A stretch of 64,000 nt of DNA from Capra hircus (GCF_001704415.2 NC_030826.1:58857362-58921361); one strand, 5' to 3'; shown: positions 21,534 through 33,458, numbered from the stretch's first letter. Made by a program: numbers and translations. Notes: a model not told the origin generated them from the sequence alone.

Positions 21534-22883
21534 CCCAAGTGCAGTTTTATTCAATCAGGATGAGTCTCTACCTCTAAGTAAGGAGGCTTAAGCATGCCTC
21601 GAAGCAAAATGTGTGAGCTGATGGATTTGTGCTCAGATGGCTCTCAGGGGCTTCTCAGTGGCACCCGGAAAGAGCATCTTCTTGCCATGGGATCTGAGGC
21701 TGGCCTCCTCCTCATACACCATCTCTTAGGATGCTCACAGCTTCCTTGTCTTTGAACAATAGCCTCATGTTATTGTTTGACTCCAACTTCCTGGACACAT
21801 TCTACTTCCTGTTGGGTAACCGAGAAATGAGACTAACCAACAAACCACTGCTGGGGCGCCCAGGACACTTCCAATCTGAGGTTTCCAAGGAGCCACAGGG
21901 TTTTACTCTGATGAAAACCAGTCCATTGTATTGAGCAGGTCAGGAGGAAGTAATGAAACCAGGTCCACAGAAGCGGCCACTCAGACCCTTGGTCGCAGGC
22001 TCACAGTTGATAAAGGCAGATCGGAGAGGTTCTCGGTGAAAATGCTTTCAGCCCTTCTTGTTTCTCTTGCTTTTATTCACTGTCTCCCCACCACCTTCCT
22101 TGCTCTCCGTGTATCTCTCTCAGCCTTCCACCTCACTGCCTTCGTGGAATCAGTCAGTCCCTGTTTTCAGCTCGCCTTTCTGCCCTGGCTTCCCTACAAA
22201 CTGCTGTAAGCCTCCGGGCCTGCCTCTCTCCCCTCTGTGTCTCAGGCCCCCGCCCTCCTCAGAACTCCCTACCGGTTTTTATGAGTCCCCTGGTGGGTCT
22301 GCAGTTTATTGAAGGGTGAGGAAGGGCAAGTCCAGCCTCAGTGTGGGGAGAGGTGGCGGTTTCCTCCATGGGGTTCCCCCGTCATCACAGAAGGGGCAGA
22401 CACATTTCTGGCTCCCGGCTGCCGAATCCCCATCAGAAGGCCCTGTGCGGCTGTGGGTGTCTAAAAGCCACCTTTGGGCAAAAAGGATAATAAAAACGTT
22501 CAGTCAGACATTCAAGGCAGCGTTCCAAACTGCTAGCTGCCAATTCCCCAGTTAAGAGAGGCCTGGCTCAGAGCCTCTCAGATTAACCCCTTTGCCCCCA
22601 GATCTCCACGAGAGATTCCTACTGTGATCCTGAGAACTGAGAGAAAAAGAGAGAGACGAGAGATGGAGATTGAGAAAGAGAGAGACGGTTTCATAATGAG
22701 AGAGGACTTCGAGCAGTATCCAGATTTCAAAGCTGCAAAAGGTTTAGTCCCGGGCTTCAATAAATAAGATGTTGTGAAGAGAGGGTGGTCAATGCATTTG
22801 AAAGAAAAACAGTGACGGGCGCGACTCAGCCCTCCTGGCGTTTGCACAGCCATGGACGGCTTGATGTTTTTGGCTGGGATGTA
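21534..22883. other. Unassigned, mixed composition
   Basis: Includes a pyrimidine-rich block at 22050-22260 and a GA-rich block at 22640-22690. Open frames at 21931-22312 read the pyrimidine block as Leu/Ser/Pro-rich peptides and show no domain. No gene is supported. Confidence 0.45.
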
Positions 22884-22887
22884 CGTG

Positions 22888-22922
<35 letters not shown>
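22884..22922 (+). repeat. (GT)n microsatellite
   Basis: Alternating GT with two interrupting cg steps ('gtacgtgtgtgtgcgtgtg' and onward), followed by a T-run. Likely polymorphic in length. Confidence 0.95.
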
Positions 22923-23357
22923 ATTTTTTTTTTCTTATTTAAAAATATGAGGTATTAGGCTCTCTCCCAAGTGGGGCCACCTCTAAGCCACACGCCTCTG
23001 TGAGGGCACTGTGTCCTGCAAGAAGAGGGAAAAAAAGAGGACGGAAGGAAGGAGGCTCCCTCCCGGTGACACAGTCACCTACATCCTGACGGCGTCGCGG
23101 CCGCCCTCCCGTCCTGCTCACCTCCTAGCTCGACCCGCACTGGGTGCCTGTGTTTCCCACGTTCGCATCTTGGCCAGTGGCTTCAGTCCACGGCGAAACC
23201 TCAGACGTCGTGCAGTCCAAAGAGACAGAAGCGGGGACCGACAGACAGACAGAGCTCACACAATGCTCCTCTGCTTTCTCAGCTCCTCGTGTTCTCAGTT
23301 TAAGTCTTTCTGCTGCGTGACGCCAGCTGCGCTGTTCATTTTCCACCTCCTCCCTGG
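22923..23357. other. Short CpG-containing segment without gene
   Basis: 23085-23245 contains CpG clusters such as 'gacggcgtcgcggccgccct'. It is too short and isolated to call a CpG-island promoter. No transcription unit is evident. Confidence 0.35.
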
Positions 23358-23359
23358 TT

Positions 23360-23569
23360 CGTGCGTGCTCACTCAGTCGTGTCCGATTCTTTGTGGCTCC
23401 ATGGACTGTAGCCCGCCAGCCTCCTGTGTCCATGGGGTTCTCCAGGCAAGAATACTGCAGTGGGTTTCCATTTCTTCCTCCAGGGGATCCTCCTGACTCG
23501 GGGACCAAACCCTTGTCTCCTGCATTGGCAGGCAGGTTTTTTTTTACTGCTGAGCCATCCGGGAAGCCC
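23360..23569 (-). mobile_element. Bov-tA SINE with 9-bp duplication
   Basis: Full element in reverse: 'tcactcagtcgtgtccgatt' to 'gagccatccgggaagccc', with a T-run in the head at about 23537-23545. The direct repeat 'tccctggtt' at 23351-23359 and 23573-23581 flanks it. Confidence 0.93.
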
Positions 23570-23583
23570 TCTTCCCTGGTTGA

Positions 23584-23720
23584 ATGGGGATAATAATCAA
23601 CCCAATTTTATAGCATTGTGGTGGAAACTAAATGAGGAAATACTTGCAAAATTCTCCAGAAGTACCTAAAGCAAATTTGTGCTGAAAATATCTGTTATCA
23701 CTAGTAAACATTAGTTACCA
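23584..23720 (+). repeat. MIR relic, 3' part
   Basis: 'gaatggggataataatcaac' and 'gaaactaaatgaggaaatac' fit the MIR 3' half. Confidence 0.5.
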
Positions 23721-23721
23721 T

Positions 23722-23931
23722 TGTGTGTGTGTGAGTCACTCAGTCATGTCTGACTCTTTGCAACCCCTGGACTGTAGCTCACCAGGCTCCTCTGTCCATG
23801 GAATTCTCCAGGCAAGAATATTGGAGTGGGTTGCTGTTTCCTTCTCCAGGGGATCTTCCCGACCCAGGGATCGAACCTGCGTCTCCTGTATTGGCAGGCG
23901 GGTTCTTTACCACTGAGCCACCAGGGAAGGC
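23722..23931 (-). mobile_element. Bov-tA SINE with short (GT)n
   Basis: A short GT run precedes 'agtcactcagtcatgtctga'. The body is complete up to 'gagccaccagggaaggccc'. The reverse complement has a good box B-like 'ggttcgatccctgggtcg'. Confidence 0.94.
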
Positions 23932-24139
23932 CCCCAGTGACTTATTACTATTTCAAAAACCTCTCCAAAGGGGATGCAGAACGCCAGCAATTTCAGAATG
24001 CTTGGCGATTCTGGGAGTCAGCAATCTAGACGGAGCACAGTTGAGGAGTCTGTGTCAGCTCTCTGAGCCTCGGGACGGCTGAAACCTCGGCCATGAGGCT
24101 TCAGTGGCTGAGCACTGGGATGACCTGGCGGATTCTTCC

Positions 24140-24525
24140 ATCAAATGTCCAGTGCTCCAGGGGATGTGAAGGCCAGTCTCAGCTGGCGCAGTCACCGGAA
24201 CACCCACACACGGCCTCTCGGTGTGGACTTCTCACAGTCTGGGGGTTCGATTCTGGGGTGGGGGGCAGACATTCCAAGAAATCCAGGCAGAGCTGCATGG
24301 TCCTTGCTTACCTGTCTTTGGAATTCATATGGCATCCCTTCAGCCCCGTCCTGTTCTCACAGTACAGCTCAGGTTCAAGGCGAGAGATGACTTCTCTCCC
24401 ATCTCTTCATCGGAGATTAGCAAGATCACACTGCATCACAATATGTGGTAATGAGATCACAAGATGTGATCTTCCTTCAAAATTACAGCCTGCCACCAGG
24501 ATGGGACAAACTGATGGTCCCCAGT
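24140..24525 (+). repeat. Unclassified interspersed repeat, possible
   Basis: 'ggcctctcggtgtggacttc', 'cagtctgggggttcgattct' and 'aggcagagctgcatggtcct' recall the same unnamed mammal-wide family suspected at 10690-11095. Open frames in three phases (to 144 residues) show no domain. Confidence 0.3.
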
Positions 24526-26534
24526 AATCCTGTAGAGTCACTGTAACCGTCCTCGGTTGACAACTCACAGGCTTTTATTTATTTATTTATTGGTGTATGT
24601 TAGAGAGAAATAAACTTTCATCCTGTCTAAAACATTGTTATTTTGATTTTATGTAATATGCTATTCAACCCAATGCTAACTGATACGGTACGGTGGTGGT
24701 CAGCGACCTCAGGTTTTACCACGCCAGTAGCTTATCTGTGAATAAGATCAGCTTAAACGTCTACTACCCAGGGAACTGGTGTACATTAGCAGGCACAATT
24801 CAGCATCAAATCTACTGCAATCATTAAGCTAATAGCCTTCTCCTTTGCGCCATCGATTCCATTTCTTTTTTTACCCCCGCTGTTTATCTTAGCGGAAAGC
24901 AGTAACCTCTGTGCAGAAATGGCACGGTGTTTTTTCCCATCCAGCGGTGTTGCTGGTGTACCAGCACGTTCTGATCCCATTTCTGGAGCCGGAACAATCT
25001 AAACTTGTATAGAGAAAGCCTTCATGGGTTTTTGTTGGCATAGGAGAAGTCTAATTACACACATCCAAATACACAAGAGAGAAATGGAAGGTTTTTCCCC
25101 CTTGACTTGGAAAAGCTGGTGGTTTTGACCTGCAGTACTTGAATGAGAGATCCAAGCTAATTATGGGATTGCATGTTTAAACAGTTATTTCTTTACAGAA
25201 TACTCCTAGCACATTTGTAAGTTTAATTTTCTTCGGGAATCTTCGCTATTCATGGACTTTCTGCACAGAATTCTCTCAATTTGAGAAGGTGCATTAGCTT
25301 TTATTTATTAAGAATAACCTCATTAATTATATGCCCGTGTTCTTACGTTGAATTAAAAGGTTTGTCTGGGACTTACCTTTCATGATTATTTCTTAGTTTA
25401 TTTTCTCTTGTTTATTCTCTGCTCATAAAAATAATCCAGCTCTGTGTCTGAATGACTTCTATTACTACATCTTCTTTTTGGGTTCCATGAGATGGCGTCT
25501 GCTTTGTTTAATTAACTATTATTTTTGTAGTATTTTTCATAGAAAGTGAAGATAATAGACACTCAATAGAATGAATGATAACTGGATCTTGTTATTTTTA
25601 TGACTGTATTTATTTAACATTATTGTTAAAGCACATCTACTCCACCCTTTTGTTAAAGCGCCTTATCTCAATTTTCACAGTAAGACCAATATCATTGACG
25701 TACTCTGCCTGTGGAGGTCAAGGTGATTCAGATGGATTTGAAATGCTGATAGCTTTGCCAATGGATATTGGGGATGAGAGGGAAACTCACTTCAACTATA
25801 ACTGTAATTCTAGCACACCCCATAGGACAGAAAGGGTCCAATATACCTCGGGGCTGATAGAGGGCATATACGTTTTGCAAAATTACTGCATTGGAATCAC
25901 TTGGAGGTTTTAATTTAACTACTTTTTTTTTTTTTTTAACCTGGCAACTATCCCAGGAATCCTGAATCAATATGGAATGGGAGGGGACCTCAGTTTTTAC
26001 TTTTCATCAAAAACGCATGTTGATTCTGATATAATCTTTAAAGATAGTCATCTAATGGTAGCACATGAAAGCAAAACATAATACGGAGCAATTTTAGAAT
26101 GAAAATGCCACACAGAGAATATATTTAATTTTCTGGGGATTCCACTCAAATATAAGCTAACCTTTACATGTGGCTCATGTGGGAAACCAATACTTTCAGG
26201 ATAGTATGTACCTAGATTATTAAATGATTCATTATCCTGATTTTTTAATGGAAAAGAGAACTATCCTACTTGGAAGCCACAAACTACTTAAAAAGCTACT
26301 GCCAAGATCCCTTAAGAATATTTATTATTCCTTTAGAAAATATGTTAGAATACTTGATACGAAGGAAGATACACGAAGGTGAAAATTTCAGTGGACCTTA
26401 GCCAGGGACTTAATTATTTATAGTCTCTAGTATTCCGTTAATAATGTAAGACGATGAGGCTATTAAGAGTAAAACTAAGCTTTTATCTCTACCATGAATA
26501 TTTAAGGCTAGCAAAGCTGATTTTAACGAACTGA
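24526..26534. other. AT-rich unassigned DNA
   Basis: Includes a (ttta)n run at 24573-24592 and a T-run near 25922-25937. The 112-residue frame at 25575-25913 lacks splice context and any known domain. No gene is supported. Confidence 0.45.
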
Positions 26535-26750
26535 TGTGCTTGTATGCTTGGTCATGTTTGACTCTTTGTGACCCCATAGGCTGTAGCCCACCAGGCTCCT
26601 TTGTTCATGGGATTCTCCAGGCAAGAGTACTGGAGCGGGTTGCCATTTCCTCCTCCAGGGGATCTTCCCGACCCAGGGATCGAACCCACGTCTCTTCTGT
26701 CTCCTGACTGGCAGGCGGACTCTTTACCACTAGCGCTCTCTGGGGAACAC
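26535..26750 (-). mobile_element. Bov-tA SINE
   Basis: 'gtcatgtttgactctttgtg' to 'accactagcgctctctgggg'. The head carries a duplicated 'tctcttctgtctcctg' segment. Confidence 0.92.
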
Positions 26751-27289
26751 TGATGAACTGATACTATTACATTGTGGTGAACTGTGGCGATCAGGGATTC
26801 CACCAGACCTGCAGACTAGTAAGTCAGCTTGCCAGTTCCCTGAGTGCTGGTGGAAGACCGGAGGCTTCTGGTGGGAGACGCACGATTCTTGTTTGCATTG
26901 GGTGCCTGAGCTGCAGTTCCCACAAGGCTGCACGAAGTAGGGCAGGTCACATAACGCCCCCTGCCCCCCCACCAGACGCAGTAGATTGTATCACCGGTCA
27001 AGTGCGCCGAGCTTAAGAAATCTGAATCTTCTATACTGGGCAAAAGCATGCCTGCCTTTGGCTACAGACGGAGACGTTATCTTTGTCACACCGGAGACTG
27101 TCACGGCTGCACAGTGTCCAGAGGACAACGTGATCTTTGTGTCCCAAGGTTGTCCTCTGTACAAACATCCCTGAGAGGATGGCTCAGAACCAAGAGCAGT
27201 CAGGGCTCCTGCTTCTCAGACAGGAAGAACTTTGAGAGCGGCTTCCCAATGTGCACCAATACTATTGCTACCATCTTTTAAAGTGTTTA
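26751..27289. other. Unassigned stretch with hairpin
   Basis: No repeat is named. It contains a perfect 11-bp inverted repeat at 27119-27129 and 27149-27159. Overlapping open frames of up to 80 residues in several phases have no domain. Confidence 0.4.
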
Positions 27290-27510
27290 CTTGCTGTGCA
27301 TCGGCTTTCTGTCCTTGCAGCAAGAGGGTGCTTCTCTCCAGTTGAGTGCGGGCTTCTCCTGCTGTGGCCTCCAGGACACACGGCTCAGCTGTTGTGATGC
27401 ACAGGCTTAGCTGTCCCTTGGCACGTGGGATCTTCCCGGACTGGGGCTAAACCCATCTCCCCTGAATTGGCAGGTGGATTCTTAACTCCTGGACCACCAG
27501 GGAAGTCCCA
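27290..27510 (-). mobile_element. CHR-type tRNA-Glu SINE
   Basis: 'gtgcgggcttctcctgctgt', 'acaggcttagctgtcccttg', 'gggatcttcccggactgggg' and 'ctggaccaccagggaagtcc' identify the reverse complement of a CHR-type SINE lacking its 3' A/T tail. Confidence 0.88.
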
Positions 27511-27860
27511 ATAACATTGTTTTTGATAACTATATAACTTATTTTTCATTGCACAAGTGATAAGACAAATAAGACAAATAAGTGTTCACAACACCCTAAG
27601 AAATGCTGTCCTTCTTTCAAGCCCTATTAAGGATATTTTAGCCAATGAGCATAAAGAGAAAAAGTTGCTGTACTTCCAAAGACAGCAGTTTTTTGGGGAG
27701 AGGCGGGAGCTTTTATTGTTTCCATTAGTTATTTAGTTAAGGATTCTTTCCCCCTTTTTTTCCCTTCCTACACAATAATGGAGCAAGAGCTGTGACTCTC
27801 AAACATTAGACCAGAAAGAACTTGGCAGACAAAAGTAGCTGAGGATAAGGGGAAAGCTGG
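27511..27860. other. No feature recognised
   Basis: AT-rich, with a short tandem 'gacaaataa' pair near 27564-27582. No gene. Confidence 0.4.
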
Positions 27861-28057
27861 GTTTGGGAATTAGACAAAAACGGACTTGAATTAAAACTCA
27901 GATTCTTACTCGATTCCTGTTAATTAATGCTTGCTAATCCTCAGATTTAGCATCCTTAATTTAAAGATGACATGACCCACTTTATAGGATTATACGACAA
28001 TGTATGGAAAAGGTTTACTGAAACATGTGACATCTATTTATAATGCTCAGTAGATGA
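27861..28057 (+). repeat. MIR relic
   Basis: 'ctaatcctcagatttagca', 'cactttataggattatacga' and 'ataatgctcagtagatgatg' follow MIR to its 3' end. Confidence 0.6.
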
Positions 28058-28189
28058 TGTTTGTGCACAAGGAATCGATCTTCCCCCTGGAGCCCTGTTG
28101 CAGAACGCAGACAAGGAAACAGAACCGTGGAAAAGTTGAGGGGATTGGGCTGCACAGAGTTACAGTGTGCAATCACCTAGATCCGCTTG

Positions 28190-28412
28190 TGGGGGCTTCC
28201 CAGGTGCTGCTAGTGCTGAAGAATCTACCTGCTAATGCAGGGGACATAAGAGACGCAGATTCAATGCCTGGGTCAGGAAGGGCCCCTGGAGGAGAGCATG
28301 GCAACCCACTCAAGTATTTTTGCCTGGAGAATCCCATGGACAGAGGAGCCTGGTGGGCTAGTCCATAAAGGTGGCAAAGAGTTGGACATGACTGAAGTGA
28401 GTGAGCATGCAC
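28190..28412 (+). mobile_element. Bov-tA SINE
   Basis: Head 'gggcttcccaggtgctgcta', body 'gcatggcaacccactcaagt', end 'gttggacatgactgaagtga'. The head carries an extra 'gacataagagacgc' insertion. Confidence 0.93.
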
Positions 28413-28980
28413 GTACCGCAGATCTGCTTGGATCGCATGAATACCTTATTTGACTCTTCCCTGAGAAATCTTTATAATGAGAACTGTTGTGTGCCCCCAA
28501 GTCCATACCGGGGACCCACACCGTTTTAGGTGAGCAGCCCAGAGAAACCAGTGGGAAACCTCTGAGCATGAGTCAGCACAACAGGATGCTGAATCAATCA
28601 AAGAGTTAATGGTAGTCACTTCTAATTAGCCGGATTTAAAAGACTCTGCCTTAAAAAAAAAACAAAAACAAAAACCCAAATCCAAAGTGTGACAGCTTGT
28701 AAGCTGTCCATGACTGGGTTCCTCAAGGTAAGCTCTATTTTGACTTGTCTCAAAAAGTTAAAAAATCAAGTATCTTTATTTTTTTTTTTTTCAAAACAGT
28801 TCTGTTTTCTTTTCTCTGGTTTTCAATGAATTGCGTTTGTTTTATCTTATTGAGGCTGTGGGCAGCAGAAGTTCATTTCTAGCAAGGTTTATCCCTGTTC
28901 CCCACACTGATATTTTTATAGTTATGGGTTTGAGCTTTTTCTTCATGTGTATATTATGGTATTAATAGTGGTGGTGGAGG
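28413..28980. other. No gene; low-complexity runs
   Basis: A-rich run 28651-28677 and T-run 28779-28792. A small hairpin 'acagcttgtaagctgt' lies near 28692. No coding evidence. Confidence 0.4.
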
Positions 28981-29010
28981 AGTGTGTGTGTGTGTGTGTG
29001 TGTGTGTGTT
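28981..29010 (+). repeat. (GT)n microsatellite
   Basis: A perfect alternating GT run of about 29 bases, preceded by a 'ggtggtggagga' segment. Confidence 0.95.
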
Positions 29011-29569
29011 GTTAAGTGTCTGCCTCTTGCTCACTGAGACTTTGGTTACGTAGGGAACAGGGATTTTGGCGCCCTTTCCTCTAAAGAAAACACAGTTTGA
29101 TCTGAGGAGTGCCCACCTCTCACAAGGCCTCGATTGTGTAAGAAGACCAGAAAAGAAACAAATGCAGTTTGCTTGCGTCGGAAGCTGGGTGACTAGTTCA
29201 CAAATCTTTATTTGTTTTGAGACGTGCTGCAGTGCAATAAGGTTTGTGTGCGTTCAGGGAGAGAGCAGACGTGACTTACAGTAGGACTCAGAAGCCGACA
29301 TAATTACCTGGGCTTCTGTCAAACCAATAAACTAATAGAGGCTTTAAATAAAATCAGGAAAGACCAAAGGCTTGAGAAACTTAGAGACACGGAGACTAGG
29401 CCATGAGTCCTGTTACATTTTTTTTTTTAACGCATGTATTTGAGAGGCCGATGGTTCCACGCAATATGAATTATATGTCTCAAATTAAAAAAATAACAAT
29501 TTTAAAATCTCTATATAGGGGGATCTTGGGTTTTTTAAATCACTGCGCTCTTCTTTGGTTTTCTTCCAG

Positions 29570-29721
29570 TTACACAGGCATCTCCAAGATTTCTTTTCTA
29601 ACAAAGAAGGTCTCCCAGTATAATGTCCCTGTCCACTTAGAGATAACTATGGATACCAATGTCATTTATAATATTGTCTGTCATCCAAGAAGCAACACAG
29701 AAACTGAAGAGAATTTAAAAG
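29570..29721 (+). CDS. Candidate internal coding exon, gene unknown
   Basis: A 152-bp stretch preceded by a strong acceptor (pyrimidine-rich tract from about 29549 ending 'ttttcttccag' at 29569) and followed by a donor-like 'g|gtatga' at 29721/29722. The frame is open throughout: one base completing a codon, 50 codons from TAC-ACA to CTT-like TTA-AAA, then one base into the next codon. The peptide starts Y-T-G-I-S-K-I-S-F-L and contains N-V-P-V-H-L-E-I and N-V-I-Y-N-I-V-C-H. The alternating hydrophobic pattern would suit beta-strands, and there is one Cys. No repeat family matches it by eye. I do not recognise the protein, and no partner exon is identified in the window. It could be a pseudoexon arising by chance. 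Confidence 0.38.
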
Positions 29722-30228
29722 GTATGAATAGCTGTTGAAAAAAGGTCATTTGACAATGCAAGGAATTTACTTGGTAGACATTTTCCCTGAACCAGGAAAC
29801 TTGAGTACATTTCTCATCTAATGAAATCAGCCTTTTGCATTTGGGATATACTTTGGATTGCTAGTACACTACAGTTAGAACAGTGTTCTCCCCAGAGTTC
29901 TTGAACTATAGATAGTGAGGAATAGCTTCAAGAAATTATAGTCCAGCCTGGAGGGAAGGCTGGGTGAATGATTTGCTGTGCGAAGGTAAGCATTTCTCTG
30001 AATGAATCCAAACATTAATAACATCAGACTATTCTTCTGACTTGTGCTGTCCATGTCGTTAGTAATCAGATTTACTTGATACGAGTCATTTGTTCTACAT
30101 AGACTATAATGAGTACAGTTAGCAAGAGATTCTTAAAGCCACTTGTGGTGAGGTAAACTGACGTAAGACTGTTATGTGCATTTGTCTTTCTCCATTTCCT
30201 TTTTAATTAATAGCATCATTTACCCAGT
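29722..30228. other. No feature recognised
   Basis: If the candidate exon is real this is the start of the downstream intron. No repeat is identified. Confidence 0.4.
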
Positions 30229-30335
30229 GGCCCATTCATTCAATGACACTTAAGTGCTCAGTATGCCCCAGGCAATGTGCTGTGTCCTGGGAATAAAATT
30301 GAGACTCAGATGCAGTCGTTTCCCTCAAAAAAGCC
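30229..30335 (-). repeat. L2 LINE 3' end relic
   Basis: 'attcattcaatgacacttaa', then 'ccccaggcaatgtgctgtgt' and 'gggaataaaattgagactca' match the reverse complement of the L2 3' end. Confidence 0.6.
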
Positions 30336-30739
30336 AGTGGTTAGTCAGAGACTGTGAGATGCAGATAGAAACGCGATGCTAATAACGACGCTGTTAAATA
30401 CATGTCCAGTGTGTGATGTGAATCCAGAGAAATATTTCTCTCAACCATGGAGGAAATGGAAAACCTCACAATAGAGAGGCATTGAGTTGGGTCTTGAGTT
30501 ACAAGAGAGAGTCTGCCAGAGGAGTGAAGGAGCTGAATATATTAGACACCCGGAAGAGGCAGCTTGCTTTGCTATAGAACGCTCTAAGCAGAATCACATG
30601 GATTCGATTTAAGCAACGTGCTTTATGTAGTCATCATTCGAGAAGCTACTTCCTTTTTGGCATCCCCTTCACCACAGTGCACTCTTGAAGACGACCTGCT
30701 TATGGTCCTTGTGTCCTAGAGAGCTGCATGTGTGAATAC

Positions 30740-30855
30740 CCTTGGAAATGGGTCTGTGCCTTATTTGATTTTGTGTCCCTCAAACCCACGGCTGTGCACC
30801 CATTATAGCAGGTGCTAAGGGATAATCTGGTCAATGAAAGAACGAAAGAGTTAGT
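30740..30855 (+). repeat. L2 3' end relic
   Basis: 'ttgattttgtgtccctcaaa', 'tatagcaggtgctaaggga' and a 'caatgaaagaacgaaag' tail follow the L2 3' end. Confidence 0.5.
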
Positions 30856-31073
30856 GTGATGGCTGATAACAGGGGCTTAGGAACAGCAAACCAACTGTAA
30901 ATAGGGCTGGCAAGGGTGAGGGGGCAGTTGTCCTGAAACCTCTTGCTTAACAGGTTTGCTGGTTTTCCGTAGACTGTAGCTTTGGAAGACTGGAAGAGGC
31001 AGGGCTCTGAGGTCCTTCTGTATCCACACTTGGGCCTTGCCTTTGGAATAAGTGAAAGAGTGAGCTAATAAAC

Positions 31074-31297
31074 GGGGCTTCCTCAGTGCTTCAGCGGTGA
31101 AGAATCCACTTGCAACGCAGGAATCACAGGAGATGCGGGTTTGATCCCTGGGTCGGGAAGATCCCCTGGAGAGGACATGGCAATCCACTCCTGTATTCTT
31201 GCCTGGAGAATCCCACGGACAGAAGAGCCTGGCAAAGTACAGTCCTTGGGAATGCAAAGAGCTGGACACGACTGAAGTGACTTAGCACTTAGCACAA
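31074..31297 (+). mobile_element. Bov-tA SINE
   Basis: Head 'ggggcttcctcagtgcttca' with 'gcgggtttgatccctgggtc', body 'gagaatcccacggacagaag', end 'gctggacacgactgaagtga', then a '(cttagca)' duplicated tail. Confidence 0.94.
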
Positions 31298-32617
31298 AGT
31301 TAATAAATAGACGTGTGTAACTGTATAGACTCTAGAAACAGGCTCTCTTAAAATATGAGGAGAATGAGAAATAATATAGAAGTTTTATTAATGGCCAACA
31401 AATAAGTGGAAAACTAATTGTCAAATGGCAAATCATGAATACTATCTGTTAGCATTTACTGTAAAATGGTCTGAAGCTCTTTGGTTAATCCCCTCATTCC
31501 ATGATTATACCTGAGACAAGTCAAGTGTTCTTGTCACCTGGCTGGGCAAAGAGAAAGTGAGAGACATCCAGCCAACTTAGCCAACATACAGTATTCTCCA
31601 AGTCTCTATTTTTGCCAAAGTTGTAAGTGAAAATATCCAGGATAAAAACCATATATAGAAAAGGAGTGTTTCATCCACATTTCACGTAACACCGTAGATC
31701 ATGAAAGCAGAAAGAATTTTAAAATCTAATTTGCTTTACACAAGGGATTGGGAAGCATGGCAGGATTTTGGGTTCTTCGTGTATCTTGAGTTATTTCTCA
31801 AATATTTTGGGTTCAATAAAATCCAAAATGCATTTCGCCCTGAGCACTTTCCTCCCTTAATTCTGAAACCCATGTGTAATCTAAAGGAAATGTAATCCAT
31901 ATGTTTCTGATTCATTTACACTTAACTCATCAAAATATTTTTCTAGGAGCTATTTGATGTTGAAGAAGCATTTTGAGACTTTTTAATAAGCTTTTTAAAG
32001 CCTCCCCACCCCCACCCCTTTAAAACAGAAGGCCATGTTTGCCGAGAAGGAGTAAGCCCTGATACCAAAATATGTGGGTTTGGTTCCAAACTCTGAACCA
32101 CAGACTTTAAGATCGGGTCTCCATTTATCCAGCATGTTCCTGTATCCCATTTTCTGAGTCTGGTTCAGCATGTAAAATTCAGTAGATCTGCCCAAGATGA
32201 AAACGAGACTCTTGTGACTTTACCGCAGGATCAAGAGGGAGGCTTAAAGCTGCCAGCTAACAAGGTTGTGATGTTATCCAAAAAAGAGGAAAAAAAAAAG
32301 AAAGAAAGAAATGTTACCACATGGGGGCCAGAGCGTCAATCCCAAGGAGGATGAAGCATCAGGAGAAGTAACCTGTTCCACTTAGAATCATAGTCCAGAC
32401 AACTAAACCACTGAATCTTGTTTCATTTTGTTTTGGAAGCCTGGCCCCATTGAAGAAAAAAATCTCGGTGACTTTTCCAAACCTTCCTCAACATAAACTA
32501 AAATTTCCTAACGGACTTATCTTTGCCACCTGCTGGTCCTGCTCCCCCAAATTCCCCGTCAGCATTCTTAGCTGCGCTGCTTAAAAATCCAGAGTTTCAT
32601 AGCTTCACAGTCAGTGC
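31298..32617. other. AT-rich unassigned DNA
   Basis: An A-rich (aaag)n-like tract lies at 32280-32312 and a C-rich run at 32001-32020. The 64-residue frame at 31701-31895 has no domain. No gene is supported. Confidence 0.45.
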
Positions 32618-32619
32618 TG

Positions 32620-32801
32620 TGTGCTGTGCTTAGTCACTCAGTCGTGTCCAACTCTTTGCGACCCCATGGACCTGTCCATGGGATTCTCCAGGCAAGAGTG
32701 CCAGAGTGGGTTGCCATGTCCTCCTCCAGCGGATCTTCCCAGCCCAGGGATCGAACCCTCATTGCAGGCAGATTCTTTACCGTGAGCCACCAGGGAAGCT
32801 C
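32620..32801 (-). mobile_element. Bov-tA SINE with internal deletion
   Basis: 'tagtcactcagtcgtgtcca' to 'gtgagccaccagggaagct'. The segment normally between 'ccatgga' and 'ctgtccatgg' is missing, and the head is shortened. Confidence 0.92.
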
Positions 32802-32859
32802 ATATTCAGTGCCCACCACAATTCCAGGCCCAAGCTGACCTCTGCCTTAGTGCCCATCC

Positions 32860-33170
32860 ACTGGTCTCCATGACATAAACAGTGACCCCCGAATAACAAA
32901 GACAGCTAATGCCTGACCTCCTTGATGGGTTTCAGGGAAGAAGCATTTATAGGCAAAAATGGGGGTGGGGGTGGGCTGCAGTGTGCGTGCGTGGCCCTCC
33001 TCTGATTGGTTGGTGGTGAGGTAACAGGGTGGTATTCCAGGAATCTCAGCCATCAGCCTTCTGCTTCCAACCAGTCTGGGGTCCGCAGGCTTGTGCTCAA
33101 GCCTGGAGTCACCATCCTCGACTGGCTGGGGGCCAGATCTTCACAACGTCCCCAGGGAGGAGCCAGCGCC
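32860..33170 (-). mobile_element. Probable LTR remnant
   Basis: On the minus strand there is a CCAAT box within 'accaaccaatcagagg' (complement of about 33000-33015), a purine/C-rich block, and TATAAATG (complement of 32943-32950). The arrangement and wording resemble ruminant ERV LTRs. No internal retroviral genes are seen. The boundaries are approximate and the family is unknown. Confidence 0.4.
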
Positions 33171-33458
33171 AGGCCGCCTCTCGGCACTGTTGTTTCCTTC
33201 TGCGCTACCTCACTCCACGAAGCACTTACTCAGCACCTTTGGAGCTCAGTGAAAGCACAGGGGCTGAAACATTGTTCCTACGAGCAAGAAATGGGGGCCA
33301 CAGAAAGGCCTTTGTACCTGGAGACCCCACTGGGCCCTGCATGGTTTCAGCATTTCTGCTTTAAGGGAAAGATAAGCGCAAGATCTTATCCTTTGGGAAG
33401 TTAAAACTCTAAATGATCTGGAAAGATCTATGATTTTTGAAGCCATACCCAATCACGT
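33171..33458. other. No feature recognised
   Basis: The overlapping plus-strand frames at 33006-33404 span the LTR-like sequence and this segment in two phases. Neither has a recognisable domain. Confidence 0.35.

Noticed and set aside
22640..22690. GA-rich block considered as a regulatory GAGA element
   Set aside because: Simple low-complexity purine tract with no supporting neighbouring promoter or exon.
23085..23245. A CpG cluster as a CpG-island promoter
   Set aside because: It is too short, and no transcription start context or exon follows. The similar CpG density at 21240-21400 comes from a CHR SINE.
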